DNA of 64,000 nucleotides from positions 868,001-932,000 of the forward strand of contig CP114179.1 in assembly GCA_039555135.1 (NCBI GenBank), given 5' to 3'. How positions within the stretch are numbered: position 1 is the first letter of the stretch; each line of letters opens with the position of its first letter. The notes under the pieces are model-generated. The model ran no database searches and was not told the DNA's origin. It saw only the letters and a program-made list of their open reading frames with translations. The position numbers and the translations under genes were made by a program. The DNA is from Phycisphaeraceae bacterium D3-23. GTDB taxonomy: Bacteria > Planctomycetota > Phycisphaerae > Phycisphaerales > Phycisphaeraceae. Positions 53,539 through 61,501 of the stretch are shown in pieces.

Positions 53539-53790
53539 GGAGCGCTCCAGGCGGGCCCCGGAGCGCTCGGGGGCCGGGCTGGAGCGCTCAAACGGGGCTC
53601 CGGAGCGCTCGCGGGCCGCTGCGGAGCGCTCCGGCGTGGCGTTTGAGTACTCACGGAGCGTTCCGGAGCGCTCAAGCGCGGCGTTTGAGCGCTCGGGAAG
53701 GTACCTTGAGCGCTCCAGCGGGCTTCTTGAGCGCTCCGTAACCGCGTTGGAGTACTCAAACGCCCCGGCGGAGCGCGTCGGCAACGCTCA
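53539..53790. repeat. 21-bp tandem array E (12 units, dyad GAGCGCTC)
   Basis: Twelve units of exactly 21 bp, each starting (G/T)GAG..CTC: nine have GAGCGCTC, two have GAGTACTC (53644 and 53749), and the last unit has decayed (GAGCGCGT). The two variants change both central bases together and stay palindromic. The other 11-12 bases of each unit are nearly all different. Starts 49 nt after array D. Confidence 0.9.
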
Positions 53791-53825
53791 GGCCCGCCTC
53801 AAAAACTCATCCATCCCTCGCTGCT

Positions 53826-53940
53826 GGCCCGGATCGGTGCAGCCGCCCCCGGAACCCCCGAAGCGGGATGCTCGAATCGACATGCACGCAGCTCGTTCCG
53901 GGGGGGTCGCTCCGCTCCACCCCGGTCACCAGCCGCGAAC
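53826..53940. repeat. Composite GC-rich repeat, copy 2
   Basis: Ends match those of 52628-52750: GGTGCAGCCGCCCCCGGAAC at the left, TTCCGGGGGGGTCGCTCCGC then TCCACCCCGG at the right. The two copies bracket the small membrane gene and both 21-bp arrays. The 170 bp after it, up to the DUF262 gene, contain nothing I recognise. Confidence 0.6.
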
Positions 53941-54109
53941 GTTTTGACCACTCACGCCCGTTTTGTCATGCTTGCTATCGATAACGCGACGCGGCCCGGC
54001 CGCGACAAATGGGGTGGGCAGGCCTGCCCGCAGAAAAGTCGCGGATAGACAGAATCCCCCAACCACTTGTTAGAGCGCACCAGAACCAACCTAGGAATCG
54101 AATGTAATC

Positions 54110-55780
54110 ATGGAAGCAAGAAACCGACTTTTGCCAGACTGGTTAACAAAGGTCAGAACAAGACAGATTGTCTTGCCTCGATTTCAGCGATTTGAGGCGT
54201 GGTCTCACGGGCAAGTTACTGGATTGCTAAACAACGTACTGCAAGAACTTCCCGCCGGTGCAGTTCTCATTCTGGAAATTGGGGACAAGGAGCCATTCCA
54301 TTCTCGCCCAGTTATGGGTGCACCCAATAGGGGTGATCGAATTACAGAGCACCTACTGGATGGCCAACAAAGAATCACGGCGTTGTGGCGTAGCTTGCAC
54401 GACCAATACGACAACCGTTCATATTTCGTAGCTTTCGACGAAGAGCAATCTGAAGAGGTTCCGTACTACATTGTTTCGTATGGACGGTGGGATAAAAACG
54501 GCGAACGCTATCCACTTTGGCTAAACTCACCTCCCAAGGTATGGGCGAAGAACATGATTCCCGTTCCGCTTCTGCGGCCGGATAATGAAGCGGAGTCGGA
54601 ACTCGACCTGTGGGCTGAATCCGCATCTGATGGAGATAGAGAAACAGAGCGGCGAATCATCAAACAGGGGAACCGCCTCCGTCAGCTCTTTGCCAAATTT
54701 AACATACCTTTTTTGTCCCTACCGAGTACAACGCCGAACGAAACGGCGTTGAATGTCTTCATTCAAATGAACACTTCGGCTTCGCCCTTGTCTGCTTACG
54801 ACATCGTTGTTGCACAGGTAGAAGCTGCTGCTGGAATGTCACTCCACGAGTTAACTGATGATCTGCGTAAGTCTGCCCCGGCTATCGAAGAATACATTGA
54901 ACCAGCCGATTTGATGCTAGCCGTTAGTGCCCTGCTGCAAGATAGAGTCCCAAACAAAAGTACCTACCTCAGCGATGGGTTTAGCAGCCATCTTGTGGAG
55001 GTATGGGATAAAACTATTCTGGGAGTAAAACGGGCAATCGCATTTCTTGAAGAAGAGCGTATTTTCGATGGAAAACGCCTTCCTACAGATGTGGTGCTCT
55101 ACCCGCTTTCTGCCCTCTGGTCGCAAGTCCCTGATGGCCTTGATGCAGAAGGAGAAGCACGAACTCTTATACGTCGGTACTTGTGGCGAACTTTCTGCAC
55201 TGATAGGTATGAACGAACCTCTGCCACACGCGCATTGACAGACTTTCGTCAGTTATCGAAGTTACTTTCGTCACCAGATTCTATATCCCCGGATGTCTTT
55301 GATGAGCAGCGCCATCCGCTACCCACAGTCGAAGAGCTAGTGTTTTCTGGATGGCCTGTTAGAAAAGATAGACTCGCTCGGGCCATATTGGCTGTCTCTC
55401 TTAGAGCGGGTGGCTTAGATTTCGCTGACGGTAGTCCCGCATCAAGAAGTGGACTAAAGAAACGAGAGTACCATCACCTGTTTCCCAATGCATGGCTTGC
55501 CAGAGCCGGCTTTCAAGACGATGCGATTTTTCGTTCGTTAAACTGCGGTCTAGTTAGCTGGAGAACCAACCGCAATATCTCAGACAAGGCACCAGCAAGA
55601 TACTTGAACGAGAGAATGGAAGCGTCCAGTTTGGGTGCTGAAGAAATCGAGCGCCGCCTCGAATCTCATTTGATCCCACACAAGCAAATCATTAAAGAAC
55701 AGTATGAAGATTTTCTTGTAGAAAGGGGAAAGTTGGTTCTTGGTCACATGAAGTCACTGTGTTCGGCAGGCAACACGTAG
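54110..55780 (+). CDS. DUF262 / HNH (GmrSD-like) nuclease-like protein
   Basis: A 556-residue cytoplasmic protein. The N-terminal DUF262 (ParB-like NTPase) domain shows PRFQRFEAWSHGQVTGLLNN and EHLLDGQQRITALWRSLHDQ (residues ~80-100, with the DGQQR motif). The C-terminal part has an HNH/DUF1524-like motif REYHHLFPNAWLARAGFQDD (~450) followed by LNCGLVSWRTNRNISDKAPA. This is the layout of GmrSD-type modification-dependent restriction and related phage-defence enzymes; defence is inference. The gene is much AT-richer than every neighbour and uses codons like TTA, AGA and CAA freely, a sign of recent transfer. Preceded by the 21-bp arrays D and E. Confidence 0.85.
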   Translation: MEARNRLLPDWLTKVRTRQIVLPRFQRFEAWSHGQVTGLLNNVLQELPAGAVLILEIGDKEPFHSRPVMGAPNRGDRITEHLLDGQQRITALWRSLHDQYDNRSYFVAFDEEQSEEVPYYIVSYGRWDKNGERYPLWLNSPPKVWAKNMIPVPLLRPDNEAESELDLWAESASDGDRETERRIIKQGNRLRQLFAKFNIPFLSLPSTTPNETALNVFIQMNTSASPLSAYDIVVAQVEAAAGMSLHELTDDLRKSAPAIEEYIEPADLMLAVSALLQDRVPNKSTYLSDGFSSHLVEVWDKTILGVKRAIAFLEEERIFDGKRLPTDVVLYPLSALWSQVPDGLDAEGEARTLIRRYLWRTFCTDRYERTSATRALTDFRQLSKLLSSPDSISPDVFDEQRHPLPTVEELVFSGWPVRKDRLARAILAVSLRAGGLDFADGSPASRSGLKKREYHHLFPNAWLARAGFQDDAIFRSLNCGLVSWRTNRNISDKAPARYLNERMEASSLGAEEIERRLESHLIPHKQIIKEQYEDFLVERGKLVLGHMKSLCSAGNT

Positions 55781-55877
55781 TGTGCTCTAAGAAGGCTGCG
55801 GAGTGGAACGCATCTTCCACTACGCCCTTTTAGTCTTCAATATAATTCCACCATTCCCGGCAAGTGTTACAACTAAC

Positions 55878-56720
55878 CTACTCCCCCGGGATATACGAGA
55901 TCACGCCGTCCCAGGGGGAGCTGGCGGTGGCGTAGAGTTTTTTGGGGATGCGGCCGGCGAGGTAGGAGAGGCGGCCGGCTTCGACGGCGTGGCGCATGGC
56001 GTGGGCCATCTGCACGGGGTCTTTGGCGTGGGCGATGCCGGTGTTCATGAGGACGCCGTCGGCGCCGAGTTGCATGGCGAGGGTGGTGTCGGCGGCCTCG
56101 CCGACGCCGGCGTCGAGGATGACGGGGTAGTCGGGGTCGCCGTCCTTGAGCAGTTCGAGGATGATGGTGATGGCGTTGGGGTTGAGGACGCCCTGGCCGC
56201 TGCCGATCGGGGAGCCGGCGGGCATGACGCTGCTCGCGCCGGCCTCCTTGAGCTTCACGGCCATGACGGGGTCATCACTCGTGTAGCACAGCACCTTGAA
56301 GCCGTCGGCGACGAGTTCGCGGGTCGCTTCGAGCGTGCCGAGGGGGTCGGGGAGGAGGGTCTTCTTGTCGGCCAACACTTCGAGCTTGACCCAGTCCTTG
56401 CCGGGGTTGTCGAGCTGGTCGAGCAGCTCGCGGCCGAGCTTGGCGACGCGGACCGCATCATCGGCGGTGAAGCAGCCGGCGGTGTTGGGGAGGATGGTGT
56501 AGCGGTCGGTGTCGATGTAGTCGAGTAAGGATTCGCCCTTGGCGTTGACGAGGCGCTCCCGGCGGACGGCGACGGTGATGACCTCGGCCCCGGAGGCGTC
56601 GAGGGCCTGCTGCATCTGTTCGTAGGTGGCGTACTTGCCGGTGCCGACGATGAGTCGGGAGGTCAGCGTGCGGCCGGCGATGTGGAGGGGAGCGGATTGT
56701 TGGGTGAGCGTGTTGGGCAT
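55878..56720 (-). CDS. thiG: Thiazole synthase
   Basis: A 280-residue enzyme that forms the thiazole phosphate of thiamine from deoxyxylulose phosphate, dehydroglycine and the ThiS thiocarboxylate. Family motifs: [71 protein letters not shown] (the Schiff-base lysine lies in this LEVL region), [20 protein letters not shown] and [20 protein letters not shown]. Slightly longer than usual (about 255-265) through both ends. Encoded downstream of thiS with an unrelated gene between them. Confidence 0.97.
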   Translation of the reverse strand: MPNTLTQQSAPLHIAGRTLTSRLIVGTGKYATYEQMQQALDASGAEVITVAVRRERLVNAKGESLLDYIDTDRYTILPNTAGCFTADDAVRVAKLGRELLDQLDNPGKDWVKLEVLADKKTLLPDPLGTLEATRELVADGFKVLCYTSDDPVMAVKLKEAGASSVMPAGSPIGSGQGVLNPNAITIILELLKDGDPDYPVILDAGVGEAADTTLAMQLGADGVLMNTGIAHAKDPVQMAHAMRHAVEAGRLSYLAGRIPKKLYATASSPWDGVISYIPGE

Positions 56721-56784
56721 TTTCGATTTCGGATTGCTAGTTGATAAAACAAATGTGAGAGATAGTGTTCTAGTCGCTGATTAC

Positions 56785-57084
56785 TCAGAGTTTGTAGCGG
56801 CCATCCCAAACGGCACCGGGCCAGTCGGGCGTTTTCGGGTGGTATCTTTTGATATCAATTTTTGAGTCGTATAGTTCTTCACTCATTTTCATGAGGCTTT
56901 CGAACCTAGGCACAACGATCAGCAACTTCCCTTGGGCATCGGCCACCGCTTCTCGAATTGTGTCTCGGTCGAATCCTGTCGCCCAGCATAAAGCCGAAAC
57001 GACATCCTCGTCACTGTCTTCCCATGTCACCAGCATTAGGTGATCTATCGGGTTGGGCGTTCTGTCTGCATGTTCACTTTCCAT
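56785..57084 (-). CDS. Hypothetical protein inserted between thiS and thiG
   Basis: A 99-residue soluble protein (MESEHADRTPNPIDHLMLVT, WEDSDEDVVSALCWATGFDR, LIVVPRFESLMKMSEELYDS) that I do not recognise. It lies on the thi strand, 13 nt after the thiS stop and 64 nt before thiG, and is less GC-rich than either neighbour. It is not a known thiamine gene. Insertion into the operon or a small accessory gene are both possible. Confidence 0.55.
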   Translation of the reverse strand: MESEHADRTPNPIDHLMLVTWEDSDEDVVSALCWATGFDRDTIREAVADAQGKLLIVVPRFESLMKMSEELYDSKIDIKRYHPKTPDWPGAVWDGRYKL

Positions 57085-57097
57085 AGCTGCAAGCCTT

Positions 57098-57298
57098 TCA
57101 ACCCCCGCCGACGAGGGTGACAAGTTCGATGTGGTCGCCGTCTTGGAGCGGTTGATCGGCGTGTTCGCGTTTGGGGACGACGGACTGGTTGAGTTCGACG
57201 GCGACGGCCTGGCCTTCGAGGCCTTGCTCTTTGAGGAGGTCGGCGATCGATGCGGCGTCGGTGGTGTGGGGCTCGCCGTTGAGGGTGATGGTGGGCAT
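57098..57298 (-). CDS. thiS: Sulfur carrier protein ThiS
   Basis: A 66-residue ubiquitin-like protein: MPTITLNGEPHTTDAASIAD, VAVELNQSVVPKREHADQPL, QDGDHIELVTLVGGG. The C-terminal Gly-Gly is adenylated and thiocarboxylated to carry sulfur to ThiG; here the tail ends GGG. First gene of the visible thi cluster. No thi-box (TPP riboswitch) elements were found in the 200 nt upstream. Confidence 0.93.
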   Translation of the reverse strand: MPTITLNGEPHTTDAASIADLLKEQGLEGQAVAVELNQSVVPKREHADQPLQDGDHIELVTLVGGG

Positions 57299-57405
57299 GG
57301 GGGTAGTTTAGCAGGGTGGGTTGGGGGGAAGCGGCGCGGATACCCGCGTTATGCCGCAGCGCGGCACAGCGCGGGCATGGGGACAAAGAGGGCAATGAGG
57401 GGACA

Positions 57406-57426
57406 CCCACAGATGGAATCTGTGGG
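57406..57426. repeat. Hairpin of the CCCACGGAT family, compensated variant
   Basis: CCCACAGAT-GGA-ATCTGTGGG: relative to the copy at 6994 one base pair has changed from G-C to A-T on both sides, so the stem is kept. Located in the divergent region upstream of thiS and of the methyltransferase gene at 57498, so it is not a terminator of either here. Confidence 0.75.
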
Positions 57427-57497
57427 CTTCGGTCGGGATAATGGGTTCGATGGCATCGGTGGGCTTCGGGTAGACTGTGCGGCTCGGGAGAACCGAC

Positions 57498-58208
57498 ATG
57501 AGCACGATGCAGACATCTTTTACCTCGAAGTGCTACGACCTCTGGGCGTGGTTCTACGACTACACGTTCGGAGCGCTGGTGCACAAGCGGCACATCCGGG
57601 CGGTGAAGCAGATCCGGACCCGGCCCGGCGACCTCGTGCTTGACCTCGGCGTGGGCACGGGGATGACGCTCAAGGAGTACCCCGACGACATCACGGTGGT
57701 CGGCGCGGACCTCTCGGCGGGGATGCTGGGCAAGGCGGCGAAGAAGGTCGATCAGGACGGGCTGACGAACGTGCACCTGGTGCAGGCGGACGCGATGTTT
57801 CCGCCGCTCAGGGAGCAGGCGTTTGATCATGTGATGATCGCGCACACGATCAGCGTGGTGAGTGAGCCCAACAAGCTGCTGCTCTGGGCCAAGCGGATGG
57901 TGAAGCCCGGCGGGACGATCGTCTTGCTCAACCACTTCCACGCGAGCAACCGGGTCGTCGCGTTCTTCGAGACGCTTCTTAATCCGGTCTTCATCAAGAT
58001 CGGTTGGAAGAGCGACCTTGCGCTGGAGGATTGCCTTCGGGATACGGGGCTGCATATCCGGTACCACTTCAAGACGAGCGCGATGGACCTCTGGCAGATC
58101 GTGGTGCTGAGCCCACAGGGCCCGGCGCTGGAGCCGGCGGAGGAGTCGGCGAGAGATGCGGGTCCTGCGGAGCAATCGATGTCGGGTGCGACGCCTGCGA
58201 TTGCGTAA
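57498..58208 (+). CDS. SAM methyltransferase, PmtA-like (phospholipid N-methyltransferase)
   Basis: A 236-residue class I methyltransferase. YDLWAWFYDYTFGALVHKRH is very like the N-terminus of Rhodobacter-type phosphatidylethanolamine N-methyltransferase; motif I is VLDLGVGTGMTLKEYP, then VVGADLSAGMLGKAAKKVDQ, motif II DHVMIAHTISVVSEPNKLLL, and VKPGGTIVLLNHF. An alanine/glutamate-rich tail (ALEPAEESARDAGPAEQSMS) is extra. The ATG at 57498 has GGGAG 8 nt upstream and a TAGACT -10 at 57471-57476; an in-frame GTG at 57477 overlaps the promoter region. Likely modifies membrane lipids; substrate is inferred from similarity only. Confidence 0.8.
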   Translation: MSTMQTSFTSKCYDLWAWFYDYTFGALVHKRHIRAVKQIRTRPGDLVLDLGVGTGMTLKEYPDDITVVGADLSAGMLGKAAKKVDQDGLTNVHLVQADAMFPPLREQAFDHVMIAHTISVVSEPNKLLLWAKRMVKPGGTIVLLNHFHASNRVVAFFETLLNPVFIKIGWKSDLALEDCLRDTGLHIRYHFKTSAMDLWQIVVLSPQGPALEPAEESARDAGPAEQSMSGATPAIA

Positions 58209-58222
58209 AGCGGCGGGTCTAC

Positions 58223-58250
58223 TTGCAGCGACACCGCGCTGACGTATGAT
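58223..58250 (+). promoter_or_regulatory. Promoter of lptD, leaderless type
   Basis: TTGCAG (58223-58228), 16-nt spacer, TATGAT (58245-58250), then exactly 6 nt to the ATG at 58257. The clearest case with both a -35 and a -10 among the leaderless-type starts. Confidence 0.65.
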
Positions 58251-58256
58251 CCGGCG

Positions 58257-61200
58257 ATGCCCAAACGATTTCCTGTGGCCGTGCTGCTGTGTGCCTTGGC
58301 GCTCCCGCCCCTTGCGAGCGCGCAGCCGGCGGTTGTGGATGGCGATGCGCAGGTAAGCGCGGTGCTCCCGCCCTTGCCGGGCGACCACCCGTTTGCGGCG
58401 CAGGTGTTGTCGAGTGATCTCGTGATGCGGGCGGGCCGCGCGACGGTTTATCAAGACGGTGAAGCGCAGGTGGTCGTGCTCGAGGGCGACACGGTGATCA
58501 CGATCGGGTTGCAGGGGTACCGCTCGCCCAACGCGGTGGTGCGGATCGAGTCGGCCCCCGGGTATGGGCCGGACGTTCGGCATTTGGCGATCTATCTGGA
58601 GGATGCCCAGCCCGTGGGCGGGGCCGGGGTGCGGATGCAGGGCGCGGGGCTGTTGATTACGGCGGCGATCTCGGGCGGGGTGGATGTGGAGTCGCCGCTG
58701 TTTGAGCGGGCCGACGCTGCGCCGTCGAGCGCGCTGGTGTCGGCGGCACAGGCGCGGATGGCCGAGTATCGGCGGGCGCTGCGGGCGCCGCTGCTTGATG
58801 CGCAGCCGGGCACGGCGTTTGACCCGGCGACGGACGATGTGCGTGCTGCGCGTCGGGCGGCGATCGAGCAAGAACGCCAGCGGATCGACCCCGACGACCC
58901 GCGCTACGACGGGACGCTCAGCGACCCGGAACTCGTCGACCGCAGCGTGCTGCCCACGCGCGGCACGGTGCGCTACGCGGTGGACCGCGCGGTGTTGCAG
59001 ATGGGCGAGCGCGAAGACGCGGTGATGCTGATCGGCAACGTGCGCGTGCTCTATGAAGATGAGGACGAGGGCCGGGACGTGCTGCTCACCGCCGACAAGG
59101 TGGTGATCTTTATCGAGAAGGATGAGGCGCAGGGCGACGCCCCGCGCGTGGCTCCGACGGAGGTCGATGCGTCGCGCATCCGCGGGGTGTACCTCGAAGG
59201 CAACGCCGTGATCAGCGACGGCGACGCGAGCGTGCGTGCCCCGCGTGCGTACTACGACCTGAAGCAGAACCGCGCGGTGCTGCTCGAAGCGGTCGTGTAT
59301 GCGCTCGACACGCAACGTCAGGTGCCGCTGTACATGCGGGCGGATGTGGTCCGTCAGACCTCGGCCGACGCGTTCGAGGCGCGCGGCGCGACGCTGACGA
59401 CGAGCGAGTTCGCCAAGCCGCACCTCGCGCTAGGCGCGGACCGCATCACGCTGCGTCAGAGCCGGCAGCCCGACGGGTTTATCGAGCGTTACATCACCGC
59501 GAGTGGGATCACGCTGCGCAGCGAAGACACGCCGTTTTTCTACTGGCCTTTCCTCGCTGCGCCGGCCCACGCGCTGCCGCTCAAGCGCATCACGGCGGGG
59601 TACAGCAGCAGCAACGGCGTGAACGTGCAGACCGCGTGGGACCTCTACGCCCTGATGGGCCGACGCGCCCCCGAGGGCGTCGAGTTCTTGGGCAACCTCG
59701 ACTACCGCGGCGACCACGGCCCGGCTGTCGGCGTCGAGCTCAGCTACGACCGCGACGCCATCCGTGGCGAGCTGCGCGGCTACCTCCTGCCCAGCGACTC
59801 GGGCGAGGACGACATCGCCGACCGCAACGACATCGCGTACGACGGCGACACCCGCGGCTTTCTCCACCTCCAGCACCGCCAGGACCTGCTCAACGGATGG
59901 GAGCTGTCGGTCGAGGGCAGCCACATCTCCGACCCCTCGTTCCTCGAAGAGTTCTACCGCGAGGAAGCGTTCAACGCCCGGCCCTACCAGAGCTCGGTCT
60001 ATGTCAAGAAGGCAGAGGACGACTGGGCGCTGACCGGGCTGCTCAACTACGAGACGAACAACTTCACCGCGCAGGTGCCGACGCTGCTGACGCCGGGCTA
60101 CACGGTCGACAAGCTGCCCGAACTCGCGTACTACCGCGGGACGAGTCTGCTGGACGATCGGCTGACGTGGTACCACGAGTCGCGCATCGGTACGGTCCGC
60201 GCGCGGTTCGGGGACGACAGCCCGGCCGACCGCGGGTTCACGATGGCGCAGTCGATGGCGCTCTTCGGCACGCCCAACACCACGAGCTTCGCCGACGCCG
60301 CGCGCGCCGCCGGTTTCCCGACGAGCACCGTCGGCCGGTTCGACACCCGCAACGAACTCGCCATGCCCATGCGGGCGGGCATCTTCGACGTGACGCCGTT
60401 TATCGTCGGCCGGGTCACCGCGTATGACGACGACTTCGCGACGTTCAACGGCGGCGCCAACGACGACCAGGTCCGGCTCTGGTACGGGGCCGGCGTCGAG
60501 GTCTCCACCGAGTTCACGCGCACCTACAGCGTCAAGAACGAGCTGCTCGATCTCGACGGCATCCGACACATCGTCGAGCCCAGCGCGACCGTCGCGCTCT
60601 ACGGCTCGTCGTTCGAGGACGGCGAGCTGCCGATCTACGACCCGGAGGTCGAGGACCTGGCTGAGGGCGCGGTGATCCGCATCGGCGCGGTGAATACTTT
60701 GCAGACCCGTCGCGGCCGCGAGGGCCGACAGCGCACAGTGGACTGGCTCAAGCTGAAGACGGACTTTGTGATGCGGTCTAACGACGCGGACACCGCGACC
60801 GTGATCCCGCGCTTCATCGACCACCGGCCCGAGTACTCGCTGGGCGGCGACCACTTCTACGCCGAGATGCTCTGGGCCGTGACGCAGTCCGTCGCCCTCA
60901 CCGGCGAGGTCACGCACAGCTTCGAGCGCGGCAACGTCGTGCAGTGGCGGCTGGGCACCGAGATGCGGCACGACGAGCACCTCTCGACCTTCGCTCACTA
61001 CCGCGAGATCGACCCGATCGACGCCCGGCTGCTGACCTACGGCTTCGCGCTCGACCTCACGACCAAGTACCGCCTGGTCTTCAGCCACACCCTCGACTTT
61101 GGCGCATCCCAGTCCCGCAGCATCAACCTCGCCCTGGACCGCAAGCTCCCCCGTGCCCGGCTGCAGTTCGTCCTGTCCTACGACGAGATCGACGACGACA

Positions 61201-61277
61201 CGACGATCAGGCTGGTCCTCATCCCCGACGGTTTTGGCAGCGGCCTGGGCAACGGCGGCGTGTTCGGCGGGCGGTAA
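58257..61277 (+). CDS. lptD: LPS-assembly protein LptD (OstA) homologue
   Basis: A 1006-residue outer-membrane protein with signal peptide MPKRFPVAVLLCALALPPLA. Two OstA/LptA-like jellyroll regions come first (~55-140 and ~240-345: MGEREDAVMLIGNVRVLYED, VYLEGNAVISDGDASVRAPR, AYYDLKQNRAVLLEAVVYAL), then a long LptD beta-barrel (~420-1006: PFFYWPFLAAPAHALPLKRI is the family's typical PxxYxP motif region, and ENLQHRQDL-like strands follow). LptD inserts LPS or related glycolipid at the cell surface with LptE. Its presence indicates an outer membrane. It is longer than E. coli LptD, mainly in the periplasmic part. Followed by a PpiD/SurA-like folding factor. Confidence 0.88.
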   Translation: MPKRFPVAVLLCALALPPLASAQPAVVDGDAQVSAVLPPLPGDHPFAAQVLSSDLVMRAGRATVYQDGEAQVVVLEGDTVITIGLQGYRSPNAVVRIESAPGYGPDVRHLAIYLEDAQPVGGAGVRMQGAGLLITAAISGGVDVESPLFERADAAPSSALVSAAQARMAEYRRALRAPLLDAQPGTAFDPATDDVRAARRAAIEQERQRIDPDDPRYDGTLSDPELVDRSVLPTRGTVRYAVDRAVLQMGEREDAVMLIGNVRVLYEDEDEGRDVLLTADKVVIFIEKDEAQGDAPRVAPTEVDASRIRGVYLEGNAVISDGDASVRAPRAYYDLKQNRAVLLEAVVYALDTQRQVPLYMRADVVRQTSADAFEARGATLTTSEFAKPHLALGADRITLRQSRQPDGFIERYITASGITLRSEDTPFFYWPFLAAPAHALPLKRITAGYSSSNGVNVQTAWDLYALMGRRAPEGVEFLGNLDYRGDHGPAVGVELSYDRDAIRGELRGYLLPSDSGEDDIADRNDIAYDGDTRGFLHLQHRQDLLNGWELSVEGSHISDPSFLEEFYREEAFNARPYQSSVYVKKAEDDWALTGLLNYETNNFTAQVPTLLTPGYTVDKLPELAYYRGTSLLDDRLTWYHESRIGTVRARFGDDSPADRGFTMAQSMALFGTPNTTSFADAARAAGFPTSTVGRFDTRNELAMPMRAGIFDVTPFIVGRVTAYDDDFATFNGGANDDQVRLWYGAGVEVSTEFTRTYSVKNELLDLDGIRHIVEPSATVALYGSSFEDGELPIYDPEVEDLAEGAVIRIGAVNTLQTRRGREGRQRTVDWLKLKTDFVMRSNDADTATVIPRFIDHRPEYSLGGDHFYAEMLWAVTQSVALTGEVTHSFERGNVVQWRLGTEMRHDEHLSTFAHYREIDPIDARLLTYGFALDLTTKYRLVFSHTLDFGASQSRSINLALDRKLPRARLQFVLSYDEIDDDTTIRLVLIPDGFGSGLGNGGVFGGR

Positions 61278-61315
61278 GGCGATCCTCCAAAAACACCTCA
61301 AACACCCACGCCAAG

Positions 61316-61336
61316 CCCACGGATTGCATCCGTGGG
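61316..61336. terminator. Hairpin of the CCCACGGAT family after lptD
   Basis: Perfect stem CCCACGGAT-TGC-ATCCGTGGG, 39 nt past the lptD stop. The loop differs from the other copies (TGC instead of GGA). No U-tract follows on +, so termination is inferred from position only. Confidence 0.55.
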
Positions 61337-61501
61337 TGACCCGCCCTTGAAAAGGGTGGGCCTCTCAACGCTTATCGTGTTTCCCCGGCGTCCATCCGCG
61401 ACCCCGCCCCTTCAAACCCGATATACTCAGCGGTCCGATTGACCCGGGCGTTGCTTTGGCGCGCCCGCCCCACCAACGCCCCACGACCCGGAGCCCGCCG
61501 C

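Noticed and set aside
53145-53759. 204-codon minus-strand frame over arrays D and E
   Set aside because: Same reasoning: all frames in multiples of 21 bp stay open; dyads are conserved rather than codons.
53280-53790. Possible CRISPR-like array (constant palindrome with variable 11-13-nt parts)
   Set aside because: Conserved parts are only 8-12 bp, the period is 21 bp, variable parts are too short to be spacers and no cas gene is nearby.
57299-57497. Possible TPP riboswitch upstream of thiS
   Set aside because: The CTGAGA and ACC-TGATCTGG core elements are absent on the minus strand.
57045-59423. 792-codon minus-strand open frame
   Set aside because: Runs across thiS, the PmtA-like gene and lptD in antisense; arginine- and histidine-rich, no motifs.
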